Shown one piece after another: positions 1-7,401 of a stretch of DNA of 10,714 nt. The DNA comes from Streptosporangiaceae bacterium (lineage in GTDB: Bacteria > Actinomycetota > Actinomycetes > Streptosporangiales > Streptosporangiaceae), in the NCBI GenBank assembly GCA_030039095.1, contig JASHQP010000368.1, positions 1-10,714 on the forward strand, in the 5' to 3' direction. The number at the start of each line of letters is the position of its first letter. Position 1 is the stretch's first letter. The translations under genes and the position numbers were made by a program. The notes beneath the pieces were generated by a model. It did no database searches, was not told the origin of the DNA, and worked only from the letters and a program-made list of their open reading frames with translations.

Positions 1-1548
<1,548 letters not shown>

Positions 1549-1553
<5 letters not shown>

Positions 1554-1586
1554 CGGCGCGCCTCCGGCACGACGCTCATCGGCGCG
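1549..1586 (-). repeat. 12-base direct repeat spanning the copA start, with a 9-codon mini-ORF
   Basis: The plus-strand string CTCATCGGCGCG occurs at 1549-1560 and again at 1575-1586, so the copA start region is duplicated 26 bases upstream. The upstream copy supplies its own ATG at 1579. That frame reads MSVVPEARR and stops at a TGA whose last bases overlap the copA ATG (ATGA). It lies wholly in the copZ-copA gap. It may be a chance duplication or a tiny coupling ORF. The copA start at 1553 keeps the better ribosome binding site. Confidence 0.45.
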
Positions 1587-1592
1587 ACTCTG

Positions 1593-1829
1593 CTATCGCC
1601 CGCCGGGCTCGCCGCCGGCGAGCTGGTAGCCGCCCGCCTCATCCAGCGCCGCGGCGACCGCCTCGACGGGTAGCGGCGCCTCGCTGACGACCAGGACCGA
1701 CGAGCGGCCGTCCGGGACCAGATCGACCCGCACGTCGGTGACCCCGGCGAGATTACTGAGCTCCTCTGACACCGCTCGGGAGCAATGCTCGCACGTCATC
1801 CCGGTGACCTCGTATGCCACCGATGCCAT
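1593..1829 (-). CDS. copZ: Copper chaperone, HMA domain (CopZ-like)
   Basis: A 78-residue single heavy-metal-associated (HMA) domain, the usual length for a CopZ chaperone. It binds Cu(I) in the cytosol and hands it to the HMA domain of the CopA exporter. The metal motif MTCEHC lies at residues 11-16, and the flanking fold is typical (AYEVTG strand, then SRAVSEEL helix). The ATG at 1829 is preceded by a strong AAGAGGAG (1835-1842), 5 bases away. It sits 23 bases after the csoR stop and 39 bases before the copA start, all on one strand, so co-transcription is expected under CsoR control. The glycine-rich tail (LAGGEPGGR) is probably disordered. The His within the CxxC motif (CEHC) is also found in other actinobacterial CopZ-type proteins. 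Confidence 0.93.
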   Translation of the reverse strand: MASVAYEVTGMTCEHCSRAVSEELSNLAGVTDVRVDLVPDGRSSVLVVSEAPLPVEAVAAALDEAGGYQLAGGEPGGR

Positions 1830-1852
1830 GGTGACTCCTCTTCTGGCTGCCG

Positions 1853-2155
1853 TCAGGACCGGACCAGGCGGGCGATCGCGTCGGACGCCTCGGAGAGCTT
1901 ACCGGCCGCCACGTCGCCGCCCTCGGCGGCGGCCCGGGCCACGCAGTGCCCCAGGTGGTCTTCCAGCAGTCCCAGCGCGACCGACTGCAGCGCCCGCGTC
2001 ACCGCGGACACCTGGGTGAGGATGTCGATGCAGTACTTGTCGTCCTCGACCATCCGCTGCAGGCCGCGCACCTGGCCCTCGACCCGGCGCAGGCGCACAA
2101 GGTAGTCATCCTTGCTTTCGGTGTAGCCGTGCACACTGGTCTCCATCCGCCACAC
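1853..2155 (-). CDS. csoR: Copper-sensing transcriptional repressor CsoR
   Basis: A DUF156/CsoR-family all-helical DNA-binding repressor that releases DNA when it binds Cu(I). The 100-residue form counts from the GTG at 2155; an in-frame ATG at 2146 would give 97 residues, and neither has a convincing Shine-Dalgarno. The Cu(I) ligand triad of the family (Cys, then His-x3-Cys) is present as C42, H67 and C71 in YCIDILTQ and DHLGHC. That separates it from FrmR, RcnR and CstR relatives, which use other ligand sets. The family N-terminal core YLVRLRRVEGQVRGLQRMV is intact. It heads the csoR-copZ-copA operon, and an inverted-repeat operator lies 35 bases upstream of its start, consistent with autoregulation. 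I am confident in the family and the copper role. Confidence 0.94.
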   Translation of the reverse strand: MWRMETSVHGYTESKDDYLVRLRRVEGQVRGLQRMVEDDKYCIDILTQVSAVTRALQSVALGLLEDHLGHCVARAAAEGGDVAAGKLSEASDAIARLVRS

Positions 2156-2189
2156 AGGTAACCCACGGGGCTATACGTTCAAGATACTA

Positions 2190-2204
2190 TACCCCTGTAG
2201 GGTA
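2190..2204. promoter_or_regulatory. CsoR-type operator upstream of csoR
   Basis: TACCCCTGTAGGGTA is a perfect TACCC/GGGTA inverted repeat around a 5-base centre. It resembles the G/C-tract pseudo-palindromes bound by CsoR repressors upstream of copper operons. It lies directly upstream of csoR, next to A/T-rich -10-like strings on the minus strand (GTATAG at 2187-2192 and 2171-2176; TTGAAC at 2177-2182). The exact promoter boxes are ambiguous, but any promoter here would overlap or abut the operator, which fits repression. Assignment to CsoR is by position and resemblance. Confidence 0.75.
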
Positions 2205-2530
2205 CCTGGAGGCCGGGTCAGCGGCGTGTCCAGGACCTGCACCGCATCCTGTACAACGTGTTCGTCGAGTGCAATCAGCCGCAGCCACCGATGGGCATCA
2301 AGCAGTGGAGCGCCCGGCTGACCCCGGAGCAACGGGGGATCCTGACCGCGCTGCCGGTCGCCGCGCCTCAGGCCCGCTCGCTCATCGCCGCGCCGCGCGC
2401 GGTTGGCGACGCGATGCGCACCGCGGGGCGGGCTGCGGTCACCGCCAGCGGCGGAGAGCGGCCCGTGGACCTCGACGACGGGGTCCGCCGGTTCGTCGAT
2501 CAGAGCCTTCCCACCCAGCGTGCCCGGTGA
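2201..2530 (+). pseudogene. Start-less C-terminal remnant of an unidentified protein
   Basis: A plus-strand frame runs from just after an in-frame TAG (2198-2200) to a TGA at 2528-2530, about 109 codons. The protein-like part begins at once with RRVQDLHRILYNVFVECNQ and continues with MGIKQWSARLTPEQR and a helix-rich, Arg/Ala-rich tail. The only near-N-terminal start is a GTG at 2258, inside this conserved-looking stretch and without a Shine-Dalgarno. The frame begins exactly at the csoR operator, so the 5' part of a larger gene appears to have been lost. The helical C-terminus vaguely recalls nucleotidyltransferase-like proteins, but I cannot assign a family. A short functional 90-residue protein from the GTG is the alternative. 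Confidence 0.45.
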
Positions 2531-2615
2531 ACGGGACAAGCTGTTCGCACTGGTCTCCTCCGCTGCCACGATCTGAACGGCCTGGACCTGGCCCCAGGAC
2601 GCGCGCTCGCCGGCC

Positions 2616-2641
2616 GTCGCCGCCTTTGTGCGCGCGGCGAC
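2616..2641. repeat. 8-bp GC-rich hairpin in the gap before the methyltransferase gene
   Basis: GTCGCCGC (2616-2623) and GCGGCGAC (2634-2641) can pair perfectly around a 10-base loop. There is no U tract after it on either strand, so it is at most a weak or factor-assisted terminator for the remnant upstream. A second small repeat, GATGC/GCATC (2658-2671, 4-base loop), follows. Nothing else recognisable was seen between 2531 and 2721. Confidence 0.35.
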
Positions 2642-2721
2642 GTCAGGCGATCGGCCCGATGCCTTAGCATCCTGCACGGCGGTCATCGAACAGATCGCCG
2701 TGCGGCGGGAAGGGCGGCAGG

Positions 2722-3537
2722 GTGAGCAGCGGCCAGGAGCCAGCGGACAAGGGCGTCCCGTTCGATACCAGCCAGGCCCATATGGCGCGGGTTTATGACT
2801 TCTGGCTGGGCGGCAAGGACAACTTCGCGGCCGACCGGGCTGTCGGCGAAAGGGTCGCCGCCGCGTACCCGGATGTGCTGGCCGCGGTCCAGGCGCAGCG
2901 GGAGTTCCTGGCCCGGGCGGTGCATTTCCTGGTGACGCAGGCGGGCATCAGCCAGTTCCTGGACATCGGGACCGGGCTCCCCTCGGCGAACAACACCCAT
3001 CAGGTCGCCCAGGCGGTGGCGCCGCGGTCGCGGGTGGTGTACGTGGACAACGACCCGATCGTGCTCCTGCACGCGAAGGCGCTGCTGACCAGCAGCCCGG
3101 AGGGGGCGACTGCCTATATCGATGCCGATCTGCGTGCCACCGACACGATCGTGGAGCAGGCGGCAGGGATCCTGGACTTCGGGCAGCCGGTCGCGGTCAT
3201 GCTGCTGGGGATCTTGCAGGGAATTCCGGACGAGGATGAGCCGGGCGCGATCATCGCCCGGCTCATGGATGCCGTGGTGCCCGGCAGCTACCTGGCCCTT
3301 TCGCAGATCGCGGGCGACGTCGCCGCCGATCAGGTGGCCGAAGGCGTACAGCGGTACAACGAGCAGGCCGCCATGTCAGTCTCTGCGCGGACGCACGCCG
3401 AGGTCTGCGGGTTCTTCGCGGGCCTGGACCTCGTCGAGCCCGGTGTCGTGCAGGTGCACCGGTGGCGGCCCGGAGCGGGTGACCTGGGCAGCGACCGCGA
3501 CCTGGCCATCTACGCCGGAGTCGGGCGGAAAGGGTAA
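2722..3537 (+). CDS. DUF574 / Methyltransf_19 SAM-dependent methyltransferase
   Basis: A 271-residue member of the S-adenosylmethionine-dependent methyltransferase family known as DUF574 or PF04672, which is abundant in filamentous actinomycetes and mostly of unknown substrate. Family hallmarks are all present: ARVYDFWLGGKDNFAADR at 22-39, the SAM-binding glycine loop FLDIGTGLP at 79-87, the acidic end of strand 2 in VYVDNDP at 106-112, and DADLR at 134-138. The length is normal for the family. It starts with GTG at 2722 after a purine-rich GGGAAGGG about 9 bases upstream. It stands alone, with no XRE/DUF397 partner of the kind often found beside such genes. The LLGILQGIPDEDEP segment (161-174) replaces the more usual LxxxLHFxPDxDDP. 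Family certain, substrate unknown. Confidence 0.9.
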   Translation: MSSGQEPADKGVPFDTSQAHMARVYDFWLGGKDNFAADRAVGERVAAAYPDVLAAVQAQREFLARAVHFLVTQAGISQFLDIGTGLPSANNTHQVAQAVAPRSRVVYVDNDPIVLLHAKALLTSSPEGATAYIDADLRATDTIVEQAAGILDFGQPVAVMLLGILQGIPDEDEPGAIIARLMDAVVPGSYLALSQIAGDVAADQVAEGVQRYNEQAAMSVSARTHAEVCGFFAGLDLVEPGVVQVHRWRPGAGDLGSDRDLAIYAGVGRKG

Positions 3538-3573
3538 CCGGCCGGCGGAACCGCTCTTACTTCGGCACAGGGC

Positions 3574-3602
3574 TAAACATTAGGAAACTTTCCTAATATA
3601 AT
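3574..3602 (+). promoter_or_regulatory. Promoter of the chitinase gene with embedded palindromic operator
   Basis: A perfect TATAAT -10 box lies at 3597-3602, and a -35-like TAAACA (4 of 6 matches to TTGACA) at 3574-3579, with the ideal 17-base spacer. The spacer and box edges are occupied by ATTAGGAAACTTTCCTAAT (3579-3597), a perfect 9-1-9 inverted repeat. The A/T-rich block stands out in this GC-rich DNA. A protein bound there would block RNA polymerase. The arrangement resembles operators of ROK-family repressors such as CsnR, which controls chitosanase genes in Streptomyces; that link is from memory and is inference. Transcription would start near 3609, leaving a leader of about 70 bases. 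Confidence 0.72.
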
Positions 3603-3677
3603 CCGCCTGACCATGTTGCACCCGCATTGCTAGTGGCCCACCCGCCCGGTCAGCTTGACGAGCTGTCAGGAGATGCT

Positions 3678-4775
3678 ATGCAACCTCGATTCCGGCTTCT
3701 CATCGTCGCGACGGCGGCTGCCGCGCTGCTCGCCAGCGGGCCAGCGGTGGCATCGGCGGCATCCGCGAGCCACCCTGCCTGGCTGCGGCCCCTGCCGAAC
3801 CGCCTGTACGCGCCGTACTACGAGTCCTACCTCGCTCCGGACACGCCCGGCATCACCGCGACGGCCACGGCGTCGGGCGCGAAGTTCATGACGATCGCGT
3901 TCATGCAGTCCAAGAACACCAAGTCCTGTGCCGTGGACTGGAACAGCGCGGCCAGCCAGCCGCTGACGTATTACAACGCCGACATCGCGAAGCTGCGCAG
4001 TCTCGGCGGGAACATCATCCCGTCGTTCGGCGGGTACAGCGCCGACACGTTCGGGGCGCACGATCACGGAACCGAGATCGCGGACTCGTGCACGAGCGTG
4101 CCGCAGATCGCGGCGGTCTATGAGCAGGTGGTGCAGGAACTAGGTGTGACCCGGCTGGACATGGACGTCGAGTCCAACGCGGAAACCTACGCGGCCGGGA
4201 TCAACCGGCGCGACGAGGCGATCGCGATCGCGCAGCGGTGGGCAGCCTGCCACGGAATCCGGCTGCAGATCCAGTTCACGCTGCCGGTGGAACCGAGCGG
4301 GCTCGGCGCGGCGGGCCTATCGGTGCTGCGCAACGCCATCGCCGACGGCGTGCACGTGTCCTCGGTCAACATCATGGTCTTCGACTACTACCTGCCGCAC
4401 GAAGGCGTCATGAACATGAGCAAGACCGCCATCACCGCCGCCCATGCCGTGCATGGCGAGCTCGCCAAGCTGTATCCGCAGCTCAGCTCCTCGCAGACGT
4501 GGCGGATGGAAGGCATGACGATGCTGCCGGGCATCTCCGACTTCGGCAAGGACGAGACCACCACCGTTCACGACGCCAGGGTCATGCTGGCGTTCGAGCA
4601 GAAGATGCACATGAACTTCCTGTCGATCTGGGCCATCCAGCGGGACAGGCAAGGGCCGAAGGGCTGTGTCGGCCAGTCGGACAGCAACACCTGCTCCGGC
4701 ATCGAGCAGGCGCGATGGGCCTTCGATCACGCGCTGGAGCCGTTCACGACGAGCACGAGCTTCCCGCGCGCGTGA
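3678..4775 (+). CDS. Secreted GH18 chitinase-like glycosyl hydrolase
   Basis: An exported glycoside hydrolase family 18 protein, expected to cleave chitin or related beta-1,4-linked N-acetylglucosamine chains outside the cell. The start is the ATG at 3678, since AGGAG (3668-3672) lies 5 bases before it; the frame is open to 3627 but lacks a better site. Residues 1-30 form a Sec signal peptide (MQPRFR, hydrophobic Ala/Leu core, cleavage near AVASA-ASA). The catalytic DxDxE motif is LDMDVES, with D161, D163 and acid E165. Other GH18 landmarks are the NIIPSFGGYS strand (112-121), QFTLP (199-203), NIMVFDYY (231-238) and the sugar-stacking Trp in SIWAIQRD (W318). Five cysteines outside the signal may form disulfides. 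There is no carbohydrate-binding module. Mature size is about 335 residues. The 3' end overlaps the convergent MDR gene by 49 bases. Confidence 0.88.
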   Translation: MQPRFRLLIVATAAAALLASGPAVASAASASHPAWLRPLPNRLYAPYYESYLAPDTPGITATATASGAKFMTIAFMQSKNTKSCAVDWNSAASQPLTYYNADIAKLRSLGGNIIPSFGGYSADTFGAHDHGTEIADSCTSVPQIAAVYEQVVQELGVTRLDMDVESNAETYAAGINRRDEAIAIAQRWAACHGIRLQIQFTLPVEPSGLGAAGLSVLRNAIADGVHVSSVNIMVFDYYLPHEGVMNMSKTAITAAHAVHGELAKLYPQLSSSQTWRMEGMTMLPGISDFGKDETTTVHDARVMLAFEQKMHMNFLSIWAIQRDRQGPKGCVGQSDSNTCSGIEQARWAFDHALEPFTTSTSFPRA

Positions 4776-5200
4776 CCGCCCTCGCCGGCGCGGTGAGCCT
4801 CAGCGACGTCGGTGAGAGGGAAGGTGCGCACGGGCGGGACCGAGAAGCGCAACGCGGCCGCGGCCGCGAAATCGAGCGGCGCCGGGACCGGCACGTAGTC
4901 GGAGAGCACCGCCAGCTCGGCCTGTGCCGCCCCGTCGGCGCAGAAGCCGAACACGCGATCGCCGGCGGCCACGTCGGTGACGCCCGCACCGATCTCGTCC
5001 ACGACGCCCGCTGCCTCGTACCCCAGGGTCTGCGGAAGCTCCTGGTCCATCAGGCCCTGGCGCTTCTTCCAGTCGCTCGAGTTGACGCCGGCCGCGCGCA
5101 CGGCGATCCTGACCTGGCCTGGCGGCGGATGCGGATCTGGGTACTCGGCGATCTCCAGGACCTCCGGGCCCCCGAACCGGCGGAAGCAGACCGCCTTCAC
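4727..5200 (-). pseudogene. MDR (quinone oxidoreductase-like) gene with internal in-frame deletion
   Basis: The frame encodes 157 residues where the medium-chain dehydrogenase/reductase family of zinc-independent quinone oxidoreductases has about 310. Residues 1-116 are a normal catalytic GroES-like domain: MKAVCFRRFGGPEVLEI at the start, AAGVNSSDWKKRQG at 36-49, LGYEAAGVV at 59-67 and GDRVFGF at 80-86. Residues 118-152 are a normal C-terminus (RTFPLTDVAEAHRAGEGGHARGKLVLVV). The Rossmann NAD(P)H-binding core that should lie between them is absent, with the join at about 4850-4868 inside a run of Ala codons. The GTG start (5200) lies 4 bases after the GMC stop, so it is the third gene of the leftward operon. 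Without a cofactor domain it should have no reductase activity. A stable small protein with another role cannot be excluded. Confidence 0.8.
4853..4868. repeat. 16-base CG palindrome at the MDR deletion junction
   Basis: CGCGGCCGCGGCCGCG is self-complementary and encodes part of the poly-Ala stretch of the shortened MDR protein, exactly where family alignment says about 150 residues are missing. It may mark the recombination or slippage point that removed the Rossmann domain, or be simple Ala-codon composition. Confidence 0.5.
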
Positions 5201-5204
5201 CCTG

Positions 5205-6725
5205 CTAGGTGTCCTGGCGGATCAGGGAGGCTGCTCGCTCGGCTGTGATCATGACGGTCACGACCGGGTTGACCGATGGGATCGTGGGGAACACCGACGC
5301 GTCGGCGACCCGCAGCCCGGGCACGCCGCGTACGCGTAGTTCCTCGTCGAGCACGGCCATCCGGTCCCCGGCGGCGCCCATCCGGCAGGTCCCGCTGACG
5401 TGGTAGACGGTCTGGTGGGTCGCGCGCGCCAGCGCCGAGACGTCGGCGTCCGACACCGCGTCCGGTCCGGGGAACACCTCGCGGCGCAGCCGGGAGGCCA
5501 TCGGCTCGGACTCGCCGATGCGGCGCGCGGCGCGCACGGCCGCGATCAGGACCGCTTCGTCAGCGCCGGCCGGGTCGGTGAAGTAGCGGTAGTCGATCGC
5601 GGGCGGGTCGCCGGGGTCGGCGCTGGTGATCCAGACGCGGCCGCGGCTGCGCGGCTTGGACACGTTCGGCGCGATCGCCATGTAGTACGGCGGCATCTGG
5701 ACGCCGTGGGCCACGACGTGGTCGACCCAGGCCTCGACCGGGAAGTGCATGGTGATGTCCGGCCGCGCCGCCTCCGGAGAGAGCCGGACCAGCGCCCCGG
5801 CATCCCAGCCGGTCGCGCACAGCCGCGACGGCGGCTCGGCGACCTCCCACACAACGATGCCCTCGGCGTGATCCATCAGGTTCTCGCCGACCCCCGGCAG
5901 GTCGACGCGGACATCGACGCCCGCGGCGCGGAGCACGCCGGCCGGCCCGATCCCGGACAGCTGCAGCAGCCGGGGCGAGTCGATGGCCCCGGCGCAGACC
6001 ACCACCTCCCGGCGGGCAGAGAGCTCCGAGACCGCTCCGCCGGCCGCCCGGGCCACGACGCCGGTAACGCGGTTGGCGCCGTCCAGGATCAGCCGCAGCG
6101 CCCGGGTCTGCAGCAGCACGGTCAGGTTGGCGCGGCTGCGCTGGGCCGGGTGCAGGTAGCAGATCGACGCCGACGACCGGGTGTTGGTGTCCGGGTCGTA
6201 GCCGATCTCGAAGAAGCCGGTTCCCTCGATGACGTCAGCGTCGTTCCAGGTGGACCGGACCGGCAGGCCCAGCGCGGCGCTCGCCGAGCTGATCGCTTCC
6301 GCGACGAACGGGTTCTGGTCCTGCGGCGGCACCGGGGTGATCGGGGCCTGCAGCCGCTCGTAGTACGGGTGCACGGTGGCCGCGTCCCAGCCGTGGGCCC
6401 CGAGGTCAACCCATTCCTGCAGGTCGGCGACGCGGGGCCGCCAGGAGATCATCGTGTTCGCGGTGGAGCAGCCGCCGAGGATGCGCAGCCGCGCCTGGCG
6501 TATCCCCGAGTTGCCGCGCTCCTGCGGCACCGAGCGGTAGTCGAGGTCGTACTCGCCCTCCAGCATCTCCGCCCACCGGCGGATCGACCGCGCCCGCGGC
6601 TCGTGCTCGTCGCTCGGGCCCCACTCGACGAGGCCGACCGAGACCGGCCGATCCTCGGCCAGCCGCGCGGCGACGATGCACCCGGCGGTCCCGCCGCCGA
6701 CCACGAGGTAGTCGAATGTGGTCAC
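5205..6725 (-). CDS. GMC-family FAD-dependent oxidoreductase (choline dehydrogenase-like)
   Basis: A 506-residue glucose-methanol-choline family flavoprotein that oxidises an alcohol to an aldehyde or ketone using FAD. The N-terminal dinucleotide fold carries VVGGGTAGCIVAARLAE (8-24). The first GMC signature region is LGGCSTANTMISWRP (83-97), with Cys-Ser-Thr where most members have Ser-Ser-Ser, and the second signature is GAIDSPRLLQLSGIGP (246-261). The catalytic pair is H442 (YHVSGTCRMG) and N486 (SVNPVVT), the His/Asn combination of choline oxidase-type enzymes. No signal peptide or membrane segment is seen, so it is cytosolic. The GTG start overlaps the XRE-cupin stop by 4 bases (GTGA), implying translational coupling. 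Length is normal. Substrate unknown; the alcohol may be an intermediate of the divergent HpaB/M20 pathway. Confidence 0.92.
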   Translation of the reverse strand: MTTFDYLVVGGGTAGCIVAARLAEDRPVSVGLVEWGPSDEHEPRARSIRRWAEMLEGEYDLDYRSVPQERGNSGIRQARLRILGGCSTANTMISWRPRVADLQEWVDLGAHGWDAATVHPYYERLQAPITPVPPQDQNPFVAEAISSASAALGLPVRSTWNDADVIEGTGFFEIGYDPDTNTRSSASICYLHPAQRSRANLTVLLQTRALRLILDGANRVTGVVARAAGGAVSELSARREVVVCAGAIDSPRLLQLSGIGPAGVLRAAGVDVRVDLPGVGENLMDHAEGIVVWEVAEPPSRLCATGWDAGALVRLSPEAARPDITMHFPVEAWVDHVVAHGVQMPPYYMAIAPNVSKPRSRGRVWITSADPGDPPAIDYRYFTDPAGADEAVLIAAVRAARRIGESEPMASRLRREVFPGPDAVSDADVSALARATHQTVYHVSGTCRMGAAGDRMAVLDEELRVRGVPGLRVADASVFPTIPSVNPVVTVMITAERAASLIRQDT

Positions 6726-7312
6726 GCGGGCGGGTACCCGACCAGCAGCATGCCGTGGCAGTCCGCGTCCGCCGAGCGGTAGACGTGCGGGCCGTCGCCG
6801 CTGTACCGGGCGTAGTCGCCCGGGCCGAGAGTGATCTGCTCGCCGACCGGGCCGACCGTGATCGTGCCCTCGTGCACGAACACCCGCTCGACGACGCCGT
6901 TGCCGTGCGGGCTGCCCAGGTGCTCGGTGCTGGCGGGCAGGAACATCGCGAACACCTCGACCAGGCCACCGCGCTCCACCCGGTCGAGCAGCCGCAGGTC
7001 GAGCTTGCCGCCGGGCGTCGACCCGCGCACCCGTGCGCCCTGCTGAGCCCGCACCACGACCGTGGTCGTCTCGCGCCGGTCTTCGAGAAGATCACTGAAC
7101 GCGACGCCGAGCCCGATGGCCAGCGACCAGAGGGTCTCGATCGTCGGGTTGCCCCGGCCCTGCTCCAGGTTCGCCAGGGTCGCCTTCGCCACGTCCGCGC
7201 GGGTCGCGAGCGACGCCAGCGACATCCGGCGGGCGGTCCGGAGCCGGCGCAGGTTGGCCGCGATGACCTCGCCGACGTCGGCGAAAGCCGGTTCGGGCCC
7301 TTGACTCTCCAT
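6722..7312 (-). CDS. XRE-family transcriptional regulator with C-terminal cupin domain
   Basis: A 196-residue one-component regulator. Residues 14-75 are an XRE/Cro-type helix-turn-helix (MSLASLATRADVAKATLANLEQG as core helices, then NPTIETLWSLAIGLGV). Residues 110-195 form a small cupin_2 domain (VFVHEGTITVGPVGEQITLGPGDYARYSGDGPHVY), which in this family senses a small metabolite. Such regulators commonly control catabolic or transport genes beside them. It is the first gene of the leftward operon and is divergent from the M20-HpaB-RidA-DUF1028 operon across 89 bases, so it probably regulates both directions. The cupin metal-ligand pattern is incomplete (one clear histidine, in GPHVY), so ligand binding may not need a metal. 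The ATG at 7312 has no good Shine-Dalgarno and lies just past a -10-like box, hinting at an almost leaderless mRNA. Confidence 0.9.
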   Translation of the reverse strand: MESQGPEPAFADVGEVIAANLRRLRTARRMSLASLATRADVAKATLANLEQGRGNPTIETLWSLAIGLGVAFSDLLEDRRETTTVVVRAQQGARVRGSTPGGKLDLRLLDRVERGGLVEVFAMFLPASTEHLGSPHGNGVVERVFVHEGTITVGPVGEQITLGPGDYARYSGDGPHVYRSADADCHGMLLVGYPPA

Positions 7313-7320
7313 GCCAACGA

Positions 7321-7338
7321 ACTATATCAATGGTCTAG
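7321..7338 (-). promoter_or_regulatory. Candidate extended -10 promoter of the XRE-cupin gene and adjacent TGGTCTAG half-site
   Basis: Read on the minus strand, 7329-7321 is TGATATAGT, an extended -10 (TGn then TATAGT). Transcription would begin near 7314, about two bases before the ATG at 7312. No convincing -35 is present. Just upstream (7331-7338, plus strand) is TGGTCTAG, which matches one half of the Streptomyces DasR-type site but lacks the other half. It may instead be part of the XRE protein's own operator. The rest of the 89-base divergent gap (7313-7401) shows no strong inverted repeat to my eye. Confidence 0.4.
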
Positions 7339-7401
7339 CAAAGTAGTACGTCGTGCCCCAATCTGCGCGGTACGGCGCGAATTGCGGCTGGCCAGGGTGA
7401 C

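Noticed and set aside
2171..2686. 171-codon minus-strand frame between the copper operon and the methyltransferase
   Set aside because: It would run into the csoR operator, lacks a Shine-Dalgarno and resembles no family; the region is better explained by the plus-strand remnant.
3535..3560. Terminator after the methyltransferase gene
   Set aside because: CCGGCCGG is self-complementary but too short and without a T tract to call a terminator.
4238..5248. 336-codon plus-strand frame across the chitinase end and MDR gene
   Set aside because: Arg/Ala-rich shadow bridging two real genes on different frames and strands.
5400..6782. 460-codon plus-strand frame opposite the GMC oxidoreductase
   Set aside because: Arg/Val/Gly-rich composition with no motif; the opposite strand carries complete GMC signatures.
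7331..7338. Full DasR operator in the divergent gap
   Set aside because: Only the TGGTCTAG half matches; the second half (ACCA) is replaced by CAAA, so it is reported only as a half-site.
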